DNA of 64,000 nt from Streptomyces mirabilis (GCF_018310535.1 NZ_CP074102.1:6262001-6326000), one strand, 5' to 3'. Counted from the stretch's first letter, positions 42,365-51,372 are shown. Numbers and translations are program-made. The notes: generated by a model not told the origin, from the sequence alone.

Positions 42365-43270
42365 ATGCTTGATGTGCGGCGTATGCAGGTGCTGCGGGCT
42401 GTGGTCAGCAGCGGGTCGGTGACGGCGGCCGCGGCGGATCTGGGGTACACACCGTCCGCCGTCAGTCAGCAGATCGGGGCGCTGGAGAAGCAGGCGGGGA
42501 CCGAGCTGCTGGAGCGGGTCGGGCGCGGGGTGCGGCCCACCGCGGCGGGGCTGCTGCTGACCGAGTACGCGGACGCCATCGGGCGGCAGGTCGCCGAGGC
42601 GGAGACCGCCCTCGCGGATCTGCGGGCGGGGCGGACGGGGCGGCTCGCGGTGCGGTACTTCGCCACGGCCGGGGCCGCGCTGGTCGCTCCTGCCGTGGCG
42701 CGGTTTCGGCGCGAACACCCCGGCGTGCGGGTGGAGTTGAAGCTGATCGATGTGGAGGATCCGCTGCCCGACGTGAAGGAGGGGCGAGCCGATCTCGCCC
42801 TCGTGGTGCGGGCCGACGGTACCGGTCCCGACGGCATACGGCTGGTGCGGCTGCTCGATGATCCGTACCGGGTCGTGCTGCCCAGGGGGCATCGGCTCGC
42901 GGGGCGGCGGCTGCTCGAACTGGCGGAACTGGCCGATGAGCCGTGGGTCGGGAGCGAGTGGCCGGGGCCCTGTCTCGACGCGCAGTTGGACGCCTGTGCG
43001 GCTGCCGGGTTCCGGCCCTCGTTCGCGGTGCAGAGCGAGGACTACGCCACCGCTCAGGGGTTCGTGGCGGCCGGGCTCGGAGTGAGTCTGATTCCCCGGC
43101 TCGGGCTGGGGAGTCGGCACCCCGATGTGGTGGTGCGGAAGGTGCGCGCTCCTGAGCCGGTGCGGGTTCTGTACGCGGCGGTGCGGGAAGCGGCTCCCGG
43201 TGCCGCGGACCGGCCGGCGTTGCACGGGCTGCTGGACGCGCTCCGGGGCGCGGCCCACCCCGACGGGTGA
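42365..43270 (+). CDS. LysR-family regulator, likely controlling the EamA transporter
   Basis: The 301-residue protein has an N-terminal LysR helix-turn-helix (VTAAAADLGYTPSAVSQQIGALEKQ, about residues 20-44). The substrate-binding domain starts near GRLAVRYFATAGAALVAP (about 94). ATG 42365 and ATG 42383 are both possible. The 72-bp gap to the divergent transporter contains AAGTGTTTTGCATGCACTG, with partial dyad symmetry of the kind LysR proteins use. The co-inducer is probably the exported compound. Confidence 0.9.
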   Translation: MLDVRRMQVLRAVVSSGSVTAAAADLGYTPSAVSQQIGALEKQAGTELLERVGRGVRPTAAGLLLTEYADAIGRQVAEAETALADLRAGRTGRLAVRYFATAGAALVAPAVARFRREHPGVRVELKLIDVEDPLPDVKEGRADLALVVRADGTGPDGIRLVRLLDDPYRVVLPRGHRLAGRRLLELAELADEPWVGSEWPGPCLDAQLDACAAAGFRPSFAVQSEDYATAQGFVAAGLGVSLIPRLGLGSRHPDVVVRKVRAPEPVRVLYAAVREAAPGAADRPALHGLLDALRGAAHPDG

Positions 43271-43320
43271 CGGCTCACGTCGGGCGGTGACGGCTCACGG
43301 TCAGGGACAGGGCGTGCGGC

Positions 43321-43784
43321 CGAGGACACCCGTTCGCGCAGGAGTTCCACGATGCTGTCACGCGCCGTGAACACGGCGGCGAGTGGTCGCGGCGGCTCGG
43401 GACCGAGCGGGCCGGGCGGGCCTGGCGGATCCGCGCGCTGCGGGAGGCCGGTGCCGTGGTCGCCCTCGGCTCGGACTGGCCGATCGCCCCGTACGACGCC
43501 CGGGGGGTGCTCGCGACCGCCCGGGAGCCCCTGGGGGCCGCTGCCGCCGGGGGCGGCCTCCGCGGGATCCAGGCGCTGGAGGGCTGCACGACGCACGCGC
43601 CCTCGCCGCGGGGGAGGGCCACGAGACGGGACGTATCGCTCCCGGGCTACGGGCGGACCTCACGGCCTTCGGCCTCGATCCGGGGGCCGCACCGGCGGAC
43701 GAGCCGGCCCAGGCGCCGGTACGGCTGACGGTGACGGGCGGGCACGTGGTGCACCGCGGGGACTGCACCGGAGGCGGACAGCAA
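43321..43784 (+). pseudogene. Amidohydrolase (YtcJ-like) remnant
   Basis: Only the C-terminal third is left, in two frames. From 43327 the frame reads HPFAQEFHDAV, then RRLGTERAGRAWRIRALREA, GAVVALGSDWPIAPYDARGV (the metal-site S-D-W-P motif) and QALEGCTTHA. At about 43597 it shifts by two extra bases or one missing base to LAAGEGHETGRIAPGLRADL and PVRLTVTGGHVVHRG, the usual family end. No start codon, N-terminus or proper stop remains. A 14-bp duplication (GGTGACGGCTCACG, 43266 and 43286) spans the LysR stop just upstream and may mark a rearrangement. Confidence 0.8.
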
Positions 43785-43813
43785 ACGGGCCCGTCGGTGA
43801 TCGACGGGCCCGT
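43785..43813 (-). terminator. Terminator after the PAP2 gene
   Basis: Perfect 12-bp stem (ACGGGCCCGTCG with its complement) and a GTGAT loop, 20 bases beyond the PAP2 stop. It also closes off the amidohydrolase remnant. Confidence 0.8.
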
Positions 43814-43832
43814 GCGACGACAGCTCCGGGTG

Positions 43833-44693
43833 TCAGGCCTCCAGCGGCACCAGGGGCGCGCCACGCGTCCCGGGAACCCAGCGGGGCAGGGCGTAGGGCA
43901 GAGCGCCGTACCAGAGGCGGGCGACCGTGAAGCCGAAGGCCAGGCACAGCATGCCGCCCACCGCGTCCAGCCAGAAGTGGTTGGCGGTGGAGACGATGAC
44001 CAGCAGCGTGGCCGCCGGGTAGAGCAGGCCCAGCACACGCACCCACGGCACCGAGGCCAGGGCGAAGATGGTCAGACCGCACCACAGGGACCAGCCGATG
44101 TGCATCGACGGCATCGCGGCGTACTGGTTCGACATGTGCTTGAGGTCCCCGGAGGCCATGGAACCCCACGTGTGGTGGACGACCACCGTGTCGACGAAGT
44201 CGCCGCCGTTCATCAGGCGGGGCGGGGCCAGCGGGAAGAAGTAGTAGCCGAGCAGGGCCACCGCCGTGGTGGCGAAGAGCGCGAGGCGTGCCGCCGCGTA
44301 CCGGCCGGGGTGGCTGCGATAGAGCCACACCAGGACCCCGAGTGTCACGACGAAGTGCAGCGTCGCGTAGTAGTAGTTCATCCCGATGATCAACCATGTC
44401 ACCGAGTTCACGGCGTGGTTGACCGACTGCTCGACGGCGATCCCGAGGTGGTGCTCCATGCGCCACAGCCAGTCGGCGTTGCTCAGCGCCTCCTGCTTCT
44501 GCTCGGGCACGGCGTTGCGGATCAGTGAGTACGTCCAGTAACTCACGGCGATGAGCAGGATCTCGAACCAGAAGCGGGGGCGACGCGGGGTGCGCAGCCG
44601 GCGCAGAAACGCCTTCCCCGCGTTCTCCTCCGCGACGGGGCGTGGAGCGGCCCGGTCCTGGCCTTCCAGTGTCGTCACGGTCGTCTCACCCAT
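43833..44693 (-). CDS. PAP2-superfamily membrane phosphatase/transferase
   Basis: The 286-residue protein has about six helices. The PAP2 active site is split as usual: FFPLAPPRLM (first motif region), AAMPSMHIGWSLW (second motif, catalytic His) and STANHFWLDAVGG (third motif, His and Asp). The long variant with PLAPPRLM resembles the Aur1/inositol-phosphotransferase-like PAP2_3 group. It would act on a lipid phosphate, with the active site outside the membrane. ATG 44693 is used; GTG 44699 is also possible. It follows malR by 110 bp with a hairpin between, so it is likely a separate unit. Confidence 0.9.
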   Translation of the reverse strand: MGETTVTTLEGQDRAAPRPVAEENAGKAFLRRLRTPRRPRFWFEILLIAVSYWTYSLIRNAVPEQKQEALSNADWLWRMEHHLGIAVEQSVNHAVNSVTWLIIGMNYYYATLHFVVTLGVLVWLYRSHPGRYAAARLALFATTAVALLGYYFFPLAPPRLMNGGDFVDTVVVHHTWGSMASGDLKHMSNQYAAMPSMHIGWSLWCGLTIFALASVPWVRVLGLLYPAATLLVIVSTANHFWLDAVGGMLCLAFGFTVARLWYGALPYALPRWVPGTRGAPLVPLEA

Positions 44694-44768
44694 AGGCACA
44701 AAGTCTGCCAGAAAAGCGTTCCGCGACCGATCATCCCCTGGTTGGGTCCTGGCCGCACGTTCTACGAC

Positions 44769-44804
44769 AGGAGGAGTCCTACGCGCAACGTATGCGCTCC
44801 TCCT
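44769..44804 (-). terminator. Bulged hairpin at the malR stop
   Basis: Outer stem AGGAGGA with TCCTCCT (44769-44775, 44798-44804). Inner stem GCGCA with TGCGC (44783-44787, 44793-44797). A 7-base bulge lies on one side. It begins at the last base of the malR stop codon. Confidence 0.55.
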
Positions 44805-45838
44805 CAGGGACGATTCCGGTCCCCAGGGGCCGAAGCGGTCGAACCGCGCACCACCAGCTCCGGCATGAACACGAACTCACTGTGCGGCGCCGGAGTTCCA
44901 CCGATCTCCTCCAGCAACGTCCGCACCGCCGCCTGACCCATGGCCGGGACCGGCTTGCGTATCGTCGTCAGGGGCGGGTCGGTGAAGGCGATCAGGGGGG
45001 AGTCGTCGAAGCCGACGACCGATATGTCCTTCGGTACCTCCAGGCCCCGCTGACGCGCCGCCCTTATCGCGCCGAGGGCCATCATGTCGCTCGCGCAGAC
45101 CACCGCCGTGCACCCCCGGTCCATGAGGGCGGTGGCCGCGGCCTGACCGCCCTCCAGGGTGTACAACGAGTGCTGGACCAGTCGCTCCTCGATGTCGGCC
45201 GGGCTCAGCCCCAACTGCTCCTGCATCGTGCGCACGAAGCCTTCGATCTTCCGCTGCACGGGCACGAACCGCTTCGGACCCAGGGCGAGTCCGATGTTGG
45301 TGTGCCCGAGTGAGACGAGGTGCGTGACCGCGAGGGCCATCGCCGCGCGGTCGTCCGGGGAGATGAAGGGCGCCTGGACCTTCGGGGAGAAACCGTCGAC
45401 CAGGACGAACGGGACGCCCTGGGCGCGCAGCTGCTCGTAGCGCTGCATATCCGCCGAGGTGTCGGCGTGCAGACCGGAGACGAAGATGATGCCGGCGACG
45501 CCCCGATCCACCAGCATCTCCGTCAGCTCGTCCTCGGTGGAGCCGCCCGGCGTCTGGGTGGCGAGGACCGGGGTGTAGCCCTGGCGGGTCAGGGCCTGGC
45601 CGATGACTTGCGCCAGAGCCGGAAATATGGGGTTCTCCAGCTCCGGGGTGATCAGGCCCACCAGGCCCTCGCTGCGCTGCCGCAGCCGGACCGGACGCTC
45701 ATAGCCCAGGACGTCGAGCGCGGCCAGGACGGACTGGCGGGTGGTCGCGGCGACGCCCGGCTTCCCGTTCAGGACGCGGCTGACAGTCGCCTCACTGACC
45801 CCCGCCTGGGCTGCGATGTCGGCAAGCCGTGTGGTCAC
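44804..45838 (-). CDS. malR: LacI-family repressor of maltose and amylase genes
   Basis: The 344-residue protein is close to MalR of S. coelicolor and Reg1 of S. lividans in length and sequence. The helix-turn-helix TRLADIAAQAGVSEATVSRVLNG fills residues 3-25, with the hinge near LGYERP. A periplasmic-binding-protein-like domain follows (LVGLITPELENPIFPALAQ, ASDMMALGAIRAA). GTG 45838 is the family start; ATG 45862 is an alternative. It lies 25 bp after aglA on the same strand. It is known to repress the malEFG promoter and amylase genes in its relatives, with release by a maltodextrin signal. Confidence 0.94.
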   Translation of the reverse strand: MTTRLADIAAQAGVSEATVSRVLNGKPGVAATTRQSVLAALDVLGYERPVRLRQRSEGLVGLITPELENPIFPALAQVIGQALTRQGYTPVLATQTPGGSTEDELTEMLVDRGVAGIIFVSGLHADTSADMQRYEQLRAQGVPFVLVDGFSPKVQAPFISPDDRAAMALAVTHLVSLGHTNIGLALGPKRFVPVQRKIEGFVRTMQEQLGLSPADIEERLVQHSLYTLEGGQAAATALMDRGCTAVVCASDMMALGAIRAARQRGLEVPKDISVVGFDDSPLIAFTDPPLTTIRKPVPAMGQAAVRTLLEEIGGTPAPHSEFVFMPELVVRGSTASAPGDRNRP

Positions 45839-45863
45839 AGGATTGGACTGTACCGGTCGCATC

Positions 45864-47513
45864 TCAGGCTGCCCACCAGACCGTTGAATCTGCGGGCAGT
45901 TCGGTCGTTTCGGCACCCGGCTCGACGTCCGCGCTGGCGAGCAGCAGGGTGCCCGGGGTGGGCAGCGGGAGGGGGGCCGAGGTGAGGTTCACCGTGCACA
46001 CGAAGGAGCCCTCGGCGGTGTCACGGCGGAAGGCGAGGACCCCGTCGGGCGTCGGCAGCCAGGTCACCTGACGGCCCGCGCCGAGCGCCGGGTGCTCGCG
46101 GCGCACGGCGAGCGCGCTGCGGTAGAACTCCAGCGTCGAGGTGGGGTCGCCCTCCTGCGCCTCGACCGTGAGGTTCTTCCAGGAGGCCGGCTGCGGCAGC
46201 CAGCTCGGGCCGCCCTCGACCGGGCCGAAGCCGAACGGCGCGACCTCGCCGGACCACGGCAGCGGCACCCGGCAGCCGTCGCGGGTGCCGTCCTGGCCCG
46301 CGCTGCGGAAGAACGCCGGGTCCTGGCGGACCTCGTCGGGCAGGTCGACGACCTCGGGCAGTCCGAGCTCCTCGCCCTGGTAGAGGTACGCCGAGCCGGG
46401 CAGCGCCAGCATGAGCAGGGTCGCCGCCCGGGCCCGGCGCAGACCACGCGCCTCGTCCCCTTCCGCGAGACGCGTGGAGTGCCGAACCACGTCGTGGTTG
46501 GACAGGACCCAGGTCGCGGGCGCGTGCACGGCGTTCATGGCGCCGAGCGAACGGTCGATGACGTCGCGCAGGTCCGCCGCGTTCCAGCCGGTGGTCAGAT
46601 AGGAGAAGTTGAAGGCCTGGTGCAGCTCGTCCGGGCGCAGGTACAGCGCGCTGCGCTCGACGGTCGGCGTCCACGCCTCGGCCACCGCGATCCGCTCACC
46701 CGTGTACTCGTCGAGGATCCGCCGCCAGCTGCGGTAGATCTCGTGCACGCCGTCCTGGTCGAAGTACGGCACGGCCTCGGTGCCGAGCAGCTTGACCTGC
46801 CCGTCGTGGCCGATGTCGGGCAGACCCGCCGCCTTGACGAGGCCGTGGGCGACGTCGATGCGGAAGCCGTCGATGCCGAGGTCCAGCCAGAAGCGCAGGA
46901 TGGAGCGGAACTCGTCGTGGACGGCCGGGTGGTCCCAGTTGAAGTCGGGCTGCTCGGGCGCGAACAGATGCAGGTACCACTCGCCGTCCTCGACGCGGGT
47001 CCAGGCCGGGCCGCCGAAGATGGACTCCCAGTCATTGGGGGGCAGTTCGCCGTTCTCACCCTTGCCGGGACGGAAGTGGAAGCGCTCCCGGATCGGCGAA
47101 CCCGGGCCCTCGCGCAGCGCCTGCTTGAACCACTCGTGCTGGTCCGAGCAGTGGTTGGGCACCAGGTCGACGATCACCCGCAGTCCCAGGCCGTGCGCGT
47201 CCCGTACCAGGTCGTCGGCGTCCGTGAGGTTGCCGAACATCGGGTCCACCGCGCGGTAGTCGGCCACGTCGTAGCCCGCGTCCGCCTGTGGGGAGGCGTA
47301 GAAGGGGGACAGCCACACCGCGTCGACGCCGAGGTCCTTGAGGTAGGGGAGCCGGGCCCGGACGCCGGGCAGATCACCCATGCCGTCGCCGTTGCCGTCC
47401 GCGAAGCTGCGCGGATAGACCTGGTAGATGACCGCGTCGCGCCACCACTCCCGGCGCCCGGAGGCGGCGGAGGAGGCGTCGGTGGGGAGTGCGTCGGTGG
47501 CGTGCTGGGTCAT
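45864..47513 (-). CDS. aglA: Alpha-glucosidase (GH13)
   Basis: Encodes 549 residues without a signal peptide, so it acts in the cytoplasm on imported maltodextrins. GH13 regions are present: VIVDLVPNH (region I), GFRIDVAH with the nucleophile Asp (II), IAVAEAW with the acid/base Glu (III) and WVLSNHDVVR (IV). The start WWRDAVIYQVYPRSFADGNG is typical of oligo-1,6- or alpha-1,4-glucosidases of this group. ATG 47513 has AAGGGAA. It follows malG by 77 bp and precedes malR, matching the S. coelicolor order. Confidence 0.95.
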   Translation of the reverse strand: MTQHATDALPTDASSAASGRREWWRDAVIYQVYPRSFADGNGDGMGDLPGVRARLPYLKDLGVDAVWLSPFYASPQADAGYDVADYRAVDPMFGNLTDADDLVRDAHGLGLRVIVDLVPNHCSDQHEWFKQALREGPGSPIRERFHFRPGKGENGELPPNDWESIFGGPAWTRVEDGEWYLHLFAPEQPDFNWDHPAVHDEFRSILRFWLDLGIDGFRIDVAHGLVKAAGLPDIGHDGQVKLLGTEAVPYFDQDGVHEIYRSWRRILDEYTGERIAVAEAWTPTVERSALYLRPDELHQAFNFSYLTTGWNAADLRDVIDRSLGAMNAVHAPATWVLSNHDVVRHSTRLAEGDEARGLRRARAATLLMLALPGSAYLYQGEELGLPEVVDLPDEVRQDPAFFRSAGQDGTRDGCRVPLPWSGEVAPFGFGPVEGGPSWLPQPASWKNLTVEAQEGDPTSTLEFYRSALAVRREHPALGAGRQVTWLPTPDGVLAFRRDTAEGSFVCTVNLTSAPLPLPTPGTLLLASADVEPGAETTELPADSTVWWAA

Positions 47514-47590
47514 GGATTCCCTTAGGGGTGCGGGGGGAACGACGGAGGCGCTTGCTGAGTACGAGGGGTCCGCTAAGTGCGGGCGGGCCG

Positions 47591-48496
47591 TCAGGATTTC
47601 GTGCCTCCGGCGGTCAGACCGGAGACCAGGCTGCGCTGCACCAGCATGAAGACGAGGGCCGCCGGAAGGGTGATGATGATCGCCGTGGCCGAGGTCCACG
47701 CCCAGTCGGGCCGCTGGTCCTGGGCGAAGGTGCGGATGCCGACGGCGAGCGTGTAGTGGTCGGACTGCATGAACTGCGTGGCGTAGGCGACCTCGCCCCA
47801 GGCGGTGAGGAAGCTGTAGAACGCGGTCACGGCGAGGCCCGGCTTGGCCAGCGGCACGATCAGCCGCCAGAACGTGCCGAACGGGGTGAGCCCGTCGACC
47901 CGGCCCGCCTCGTCTATCTCCTTGGGGATGGTGTCGAAGTACCCCTTCATCATCCAGGCGCAGAACGGCACCGCCGTCGTCGCGTACGCCAGGATCAGAC
48001 CGAGGTAGTTGTCCAGCAGGTTCAGCTCGGACATAAGGAGATACAGCGGCACGATCAGCACGATACTGGGGAACATCTGCGTGACCAGGAAGGTCCACAT
48101 CAGCTGCCTGCTGCCGGGGAACTTCATCCGGGACACCGCGTATCCGGCGGTCGCCGCGAGGAAGACGCCGAGCACGGTGGTGCCGCCCGCCACGACGACG
48201 GTGTTCAGGAACCACTTCGGCAGGTCCGTCTGGGACAGCACATCGCTGTAGTTGTGCAGGCTGAGATGCGAGAACACCTCGCTCGGCTGCTGCCAGGCGT
48301 TCTTCGGGCCGAGCGAGATGAACAGGATCCACATCACCGGGAAGGCCGCGATCACCGTGGCGACGATCAGCGTGCCGTGCAGGGCGATCGAGGAGCCGAG
48401 GCTGCGCTCCTCGCGGCCGCGCACCTTGCCGGGGGTGGCCACGGCGGACCGGCCGGCGGCGGCGGTCGCGGAGGACTCGTGGGTTGCTGCGGTCAT
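47591..48496 (-). CDS. malG: Maltodextrin ABC importer permease MalG
   Basis: The 301-residue inner-membrane protein has six helices after a 33-residue Ala/Ser-rich cytoplasmic tail. The EAA loop that contacts the ATPase is EIDEAGRVDGLTPFGTFWRL (about residues 192-211). The end SLVSGLTAGGTKS is characteristic of CUT1 MalG-type permeases. It is separated from malF by 12 bp. The partner ATPase MsiK is not in this window. Confidence 0.95.
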   Translation of the reverse strand: MTAATHESSATAAAGRSAVATPGKVRGREERSLGSSIALHGTLIVATVIAAFPVMWILFISLGPKNAWQQPSEVFSHLSLHNYSDVLSQTDLPKWFLNTVVVAGGTTVLGVFLAATAGYAVSRMKFPGSRQLMWTFLVTQMFPSIVLIVPLYLLMSELNLLDNYLGLILAYATTAVPFCAWMMKGYFDTIPKEIDEAGRVDGLTPFGTFWRLIVPLAKPGLAVTAFYSFLTAWGEVAYATQFMQSDHYTLAVGIRTFAQDQRPDWAWTSATAIIITLPAALVFMLVQRSLVSGLTAGGTKS

Positions 48497-48508
48497 GGCG
48501 AGGGCTCC

Positions 48509-49513
48509 TTACGCCTGCTCGGACTTCAGGGTGCTGCGGCGGTAGAAGGTCGAGAAGGCCAGCAGGAGGGCGAGGATGATGATCCCGTACGTCGCCGCGC
48601 CCGCGTAGTCCGAGATGCCGGTGAACGCCTTGCGGAAGGCGAAGGTGACGAGGATGTCGGCGTCGCCGCTCGTGTTGTTGCCCAGCAGCAGATAGATGAC
48701 GTTGAACATGTTGAACGTCCAGATGCAGCCGAGCAGGATCACCGTGTTCGACACCGGGCGCAGGCCGGGCAGCGTCACGTTGACGAAGCGCTGCCAGGGG
48801 GAGGCGCCGTCCATCTCGGCGGCCTCGTACAGCTCCTTGGGGATGGACTGGAGTCCGCCGAGCACCGCGACCATGTTGAAGGGGACGCCGATCCAGACGT
48901 TCACCATGATGACGGCGATCTTCTGGGCGAGCGGGGTGCCGAGCCAGTCCTGGGCCGGCAGTCCGAACGCGGTGATGATCTCGTTGAAGACGCCGTACTG
49001 GGAGTTGAGCATCAGCCGCCAGGCGAAGACGCCGATGAACGAGGGGACGGCCCAGGGCAGGATCAGCATGGCGCGGTAGAAACCGCGGAAGCGGACCTTG
49101 CGGTTGAGCAGCACCGCGAGGCCCATGCCGATGCCGACCTGGAGGGTCACGCAGGACACCGTCCAGATGACCGTCCACAGCAGGCGGGGGTAGAAGTCGC
49201 TGTCCGCGCCCGACAGCACGTGCCAGTAGTTGTCGAGGCCGACGAACTTGTAGGTGGCCGGGCGGTGGAAGGCGCCGATGGTGGACGCCACGTTCGACTC
49301 GTTGGCGTCGGTCAGCGACTGGTAGATGCCGTACCCGAGCGGATACAGGACGAGGACGGTGAGGACGATGGCGACCGGGGCCACCATGGCCCAGGCGTAC
49401 CAGTACTTGTCCCAGGACCGCCGGAGCGCCGAAACGCGTGGGGGGCGCGCGGCGTTCTTGCCGGGCGCGGGCAGGTCGGTCTTCTCGGTGCTCGCTGCGG
49501 TCGTCATCCTCAT
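48509..49513 (-). CDS. malF: Maltodextrin ABC importer permease MalF
   Basis: The 334-residue CUT1 permease has six main helices; no long E. coli-type P2 loop is present. The EAA loop is ELYEAAEMDGASPWQRFVNV. The region SLTDANESNVASTIGAFHRP lies outside, next to the first helix. ATG 49513 and ATG 49507 are both plausible. Unusually for an operon, 367 bp of G-rich and hairpin sequence separate it from malE. Confidence 0.95.
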   Translation of the reverse strand: MRMTTAASTEKTDLPAPGKNAARPPRVSALRRSWDKYWYAWAMVAPVAIVLTVLVLYPLGYGIYQSLTDANESNVASTIGAFHRPATYKFVGLDNYWHVLSGADSDFYPRLLWTVIWTVSCVTLQVGIGMGLAVLLNRKVRFRGFYRAMLILPWAVPSFIGVFAWRLMLNSQYGVFNEIITAFGLPAQDWLGTPLAQKIAVIMVNVWIGVPFNMVAVLGGLQSIPKELYEAAEMDGASPWQRFVNVTLPGLRPVSNTVILLGCIWTFNMFNVIYLLLGNNTSGDADILVTFAFRKAFTGISDYAGAATYGIIILALLLAFSTFYRRSTLKSEQA

Positions 49514-49544
49514 CGGCTCTTTCGCGGCGGAAATGCGGAGGTCT

Positions 49545-49770
49545 GGGGGTCGGGAGATCTTCTGGGGCTCGGGAGATCTGGGGGCCCGGGGTCCGGCGGC
49601 CCCCGGGGATCCGGCGGACCGGGGGACCAGGGGTTTGGTGGACCGGGGATCCGGTGGACCTGGGGTCCGGGGATCCGGTGGGCCCGGGGCCCGGGGGCCG
49701 GAGGTCTGGTCAACCCGGGGTTCAGGGGCCCTGGGCTGGTGGACCTGGGCCCGGGGGCCCGGAGGTCCTG
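49545..49770 (-). repeat. G-rich low-complexity spacer between malE and malF
   Basis: The plus strand is a loose repeat of units such as GGGGATCCGG, TGGACC and GGGGCCCGG (for example 49613-49690); the transcribed RNA is C-rich. It contains several overlapping GGGCCC and GGATCC palindromes. No coding frame is credible. Confidence 0.8.
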
Positions 49771-49775
49771 AGGGA

Positions 49776-49862
49776 ACCGGTGACCGCAGCCCCGGGGGAG
49801 CCCCGTTCGGGGCGGCAGCGGGGAAAACGTTCCCCGGGGCTGCGCGTTCTTCGGTTACCGGT
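49776..49862 (-). terminator. Large nested hairpin between malE and malF (possible attenuator)
   Basis: Outer arms ACCGGTGACC (49776-49785) and GGTTACCGGT (49853-49862) pair with one mismatch. Inner arms CGCAGCCCCGGGG (49785-49797) and CCCCGGGGCTGCG (49832-49844) pair perfectly. A small GCCCCG/CGGGGC hairpin sits in the middle (49800-49813). It starts 19 bases after the malE stop. Partial termination or RNA protection here would give more MalE than MalF and MalG, as known from malE-malF spacers in other bacteria. Confidence 0.7.
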
Positions 49863-49880
49863 GGATCAGGGGTTGCCCGG

Positions 49881-51170
49881 TCAGCCGATGGTGTAGCCGG
49901 GCAGGAGCTTCTGGAACTCCTTGGCGGTGGCGTCGAGACCGGCCTTGACGTCCTCGCTGCCCTGCAGGATCTTCACGTAGTTCTGCGCGAGCGGCGTGAA
50001 GAGCGAGCCGACCTGCGGCAGCGCGACGCGCGGGCGGGCGGTCTGCTCCAGGATCGGCTTGAAGCCGGCGATCTTGGCGTCCGCCGTGACCTCGGCCGTG
50101 TACGCCGACTTGCGGGTCGGCAGCGTGCCGGTGCCCTTGGCGATCTCGACCTGGCTGTCGGTCGAGGTCATGAACTGGGTGAAGAGGTACCCGGCGTCCA
50201 GGTTCTTGGAGCCCTGGTAGACCGCGAGGTTGTGACCGCCGGTCGGCGCCTGGGCCTTGCCGCCGGGGCCGGCCGGGACGGGCGCGTAGCCGAGGTTGGT
50301 CTCCTTGCCCTTGAAGGCGCTGCCGCTCAGGTCCTCGCTGACCGACCAGGGACCCTGGACCAGCATGGCGACCTTGCCGGTCTTGAACGCCGTCTGCATG
50401 TTCTGGTAGGCGTTGGCGTAGTCGACCTTCATCGACGCCTCGTCCTGGATCTTCTTCGCCGTGGTGATCGCGGTGACGGCGTTGGCGTCGGAGATGGTGA
50501 TCTTCTTGGCCGAGGTGTCGGCCATGTCCGCGTTGTTGCTGTAGAGCAGCGGGAGCAGGAAGTACGAGTCGGGGTTGAGGTAGGTGCCGTACGCCCCGGT
50601 CTTCTTCTTGATGGTCTTCGAGTCGGTGATGAACTCGTCCCAGGTGGTCGGCGGCTGCGCGATGCCGGCCTTCTTCAGGAGGTCCTTGTTGTAGAGGAGA
50701 CCCAGGGTGTCGGTGACCGAGGGGACGCCGTACGTCTTGCCGTTGTACTTGGTGGTGTTCAGCGGGCCCGAGTTGAAGTCCGAGGTGTCCTTCAGCGCGA
50801 TCGTGCCGTCGAGAGGCGCGATGTAACCGAGCGAGGCGTACTCGGCCATCAGGCCGACGTCGGTGCGGACGACGTCCGGGGCGCCCTTGCCGCTCTTCGC
50901 CGCCGACTTGAACTTCTGCTCGACGTCGCTGAACGGGACGCTCTGGTAGTTCACCTTGATCTTCGGGTACTTGGCCTCGAACTTCTTGATGAGAGCCTTG
51001 TACGTCGGGGCTTCGGTCGCCGCGTCCGATGTGTCCCAGTACGTGATCGTCCCGGAAATGTCGCCGGCGGCCTTCGGCTTGCTCGACGAGTTGTCGTCGG
51101 AACCACCACAGGCGGTCGCGGTCAGCGCGATGACGGTCACCGCGGCGGCGATCGATATGCCACGTCGCAT
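49881..51170 (-). CDS. malE: Maltodextrin-binding lipoprotein MalE
   Basis: The 429-residue extracellular solute-binding protein (family 1) has a lipoprotein signal with lipobox LTATAC (Cys21). A linker GGSDDNSSSK follows, then the binding fold beginning TITYWDTSD. ATG 51170 starts MRRGISIAAAV. It delivers maltose and maltodextrins to MalFG. It is the first gene of the mal operon. The region upstream carries phased GCAAG repeats and should be the MalR-controlled promoter. Confidence 0.95.
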   Translation of the reverse strand: MRRGISIAAAVTVIALTATACGGSDDNSSSKPKAAGDISGTITYWDTSDAATEAPTYKALIKKFEAKYPKIKVNYQSVPFSDVEQKFKSAAKSGKGAPDVVRTDVGLMAEYASLGYIAPLDGTIALKDTSDFNSGPLNTTKYNGKTYGVPSVTDTLGLLYNKDLLKKAGIAQPPTTWDEFITDSKTIKKKTGAYGTYLNPDSYFLLPLLYSNNADMADTSAKKITISDANAVTAITTAKKIQDEASMKVDYANAYQNMQTAFKTGKVAMLVQGPWSVSEDLSGSAFKGKETNLGYAPVPAGPGGKAQAPTGGHNLAVYQGSKNLDAGYLFTQFMTSTDSQVEIAKGTGTLPTRKSAYTAEVTADAKIAGFKPILEQTARPRVALPQVGSLFTPLAQNYVKILQGSEDVKAGLDATAKEFQKLLPGYTIG

Positions 51171-51273
51171 ATGAACTCCTAGAAGAGGGTTTGCCCGGAT
51201 CTTCCCTTGGGAGGACCGCGGGTGCCGTCTGTCCCATCGACGGCCGCCGGGCTGGGGAGGAAACTAACAGCGC

Positions 51274-51370
51274 TGCAAGTCCTTGCGAAAGACGTTGCAA
51301 GGAAATTTCCGCAAGATCCCGCAAGCGTGACGTTCCCGTTACCGCAAGGTGTCGCAAAGAGGTCGCAAAG
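51274..51370 (-). promoter_or_regulatory. Cluster of GCAAG/CTTGC motifs before malE
   Basis: GCAAG or GCAAAG begins at 51275, 51297, 51311, 51321, 51344, 51354 and 51365, and the inverse CTTGC at 51282. Several intervals are 10-11 bp, so the sites lie on one face of the helix. CTTGC-type direct repeats are the recognised operator pattern of Streptomyces amylase and malE promoters bound by MalR/Reg1. The promoter itself could not be placed exactly. Confidence 0.75.
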
Positions 51371-51372
51371 GG

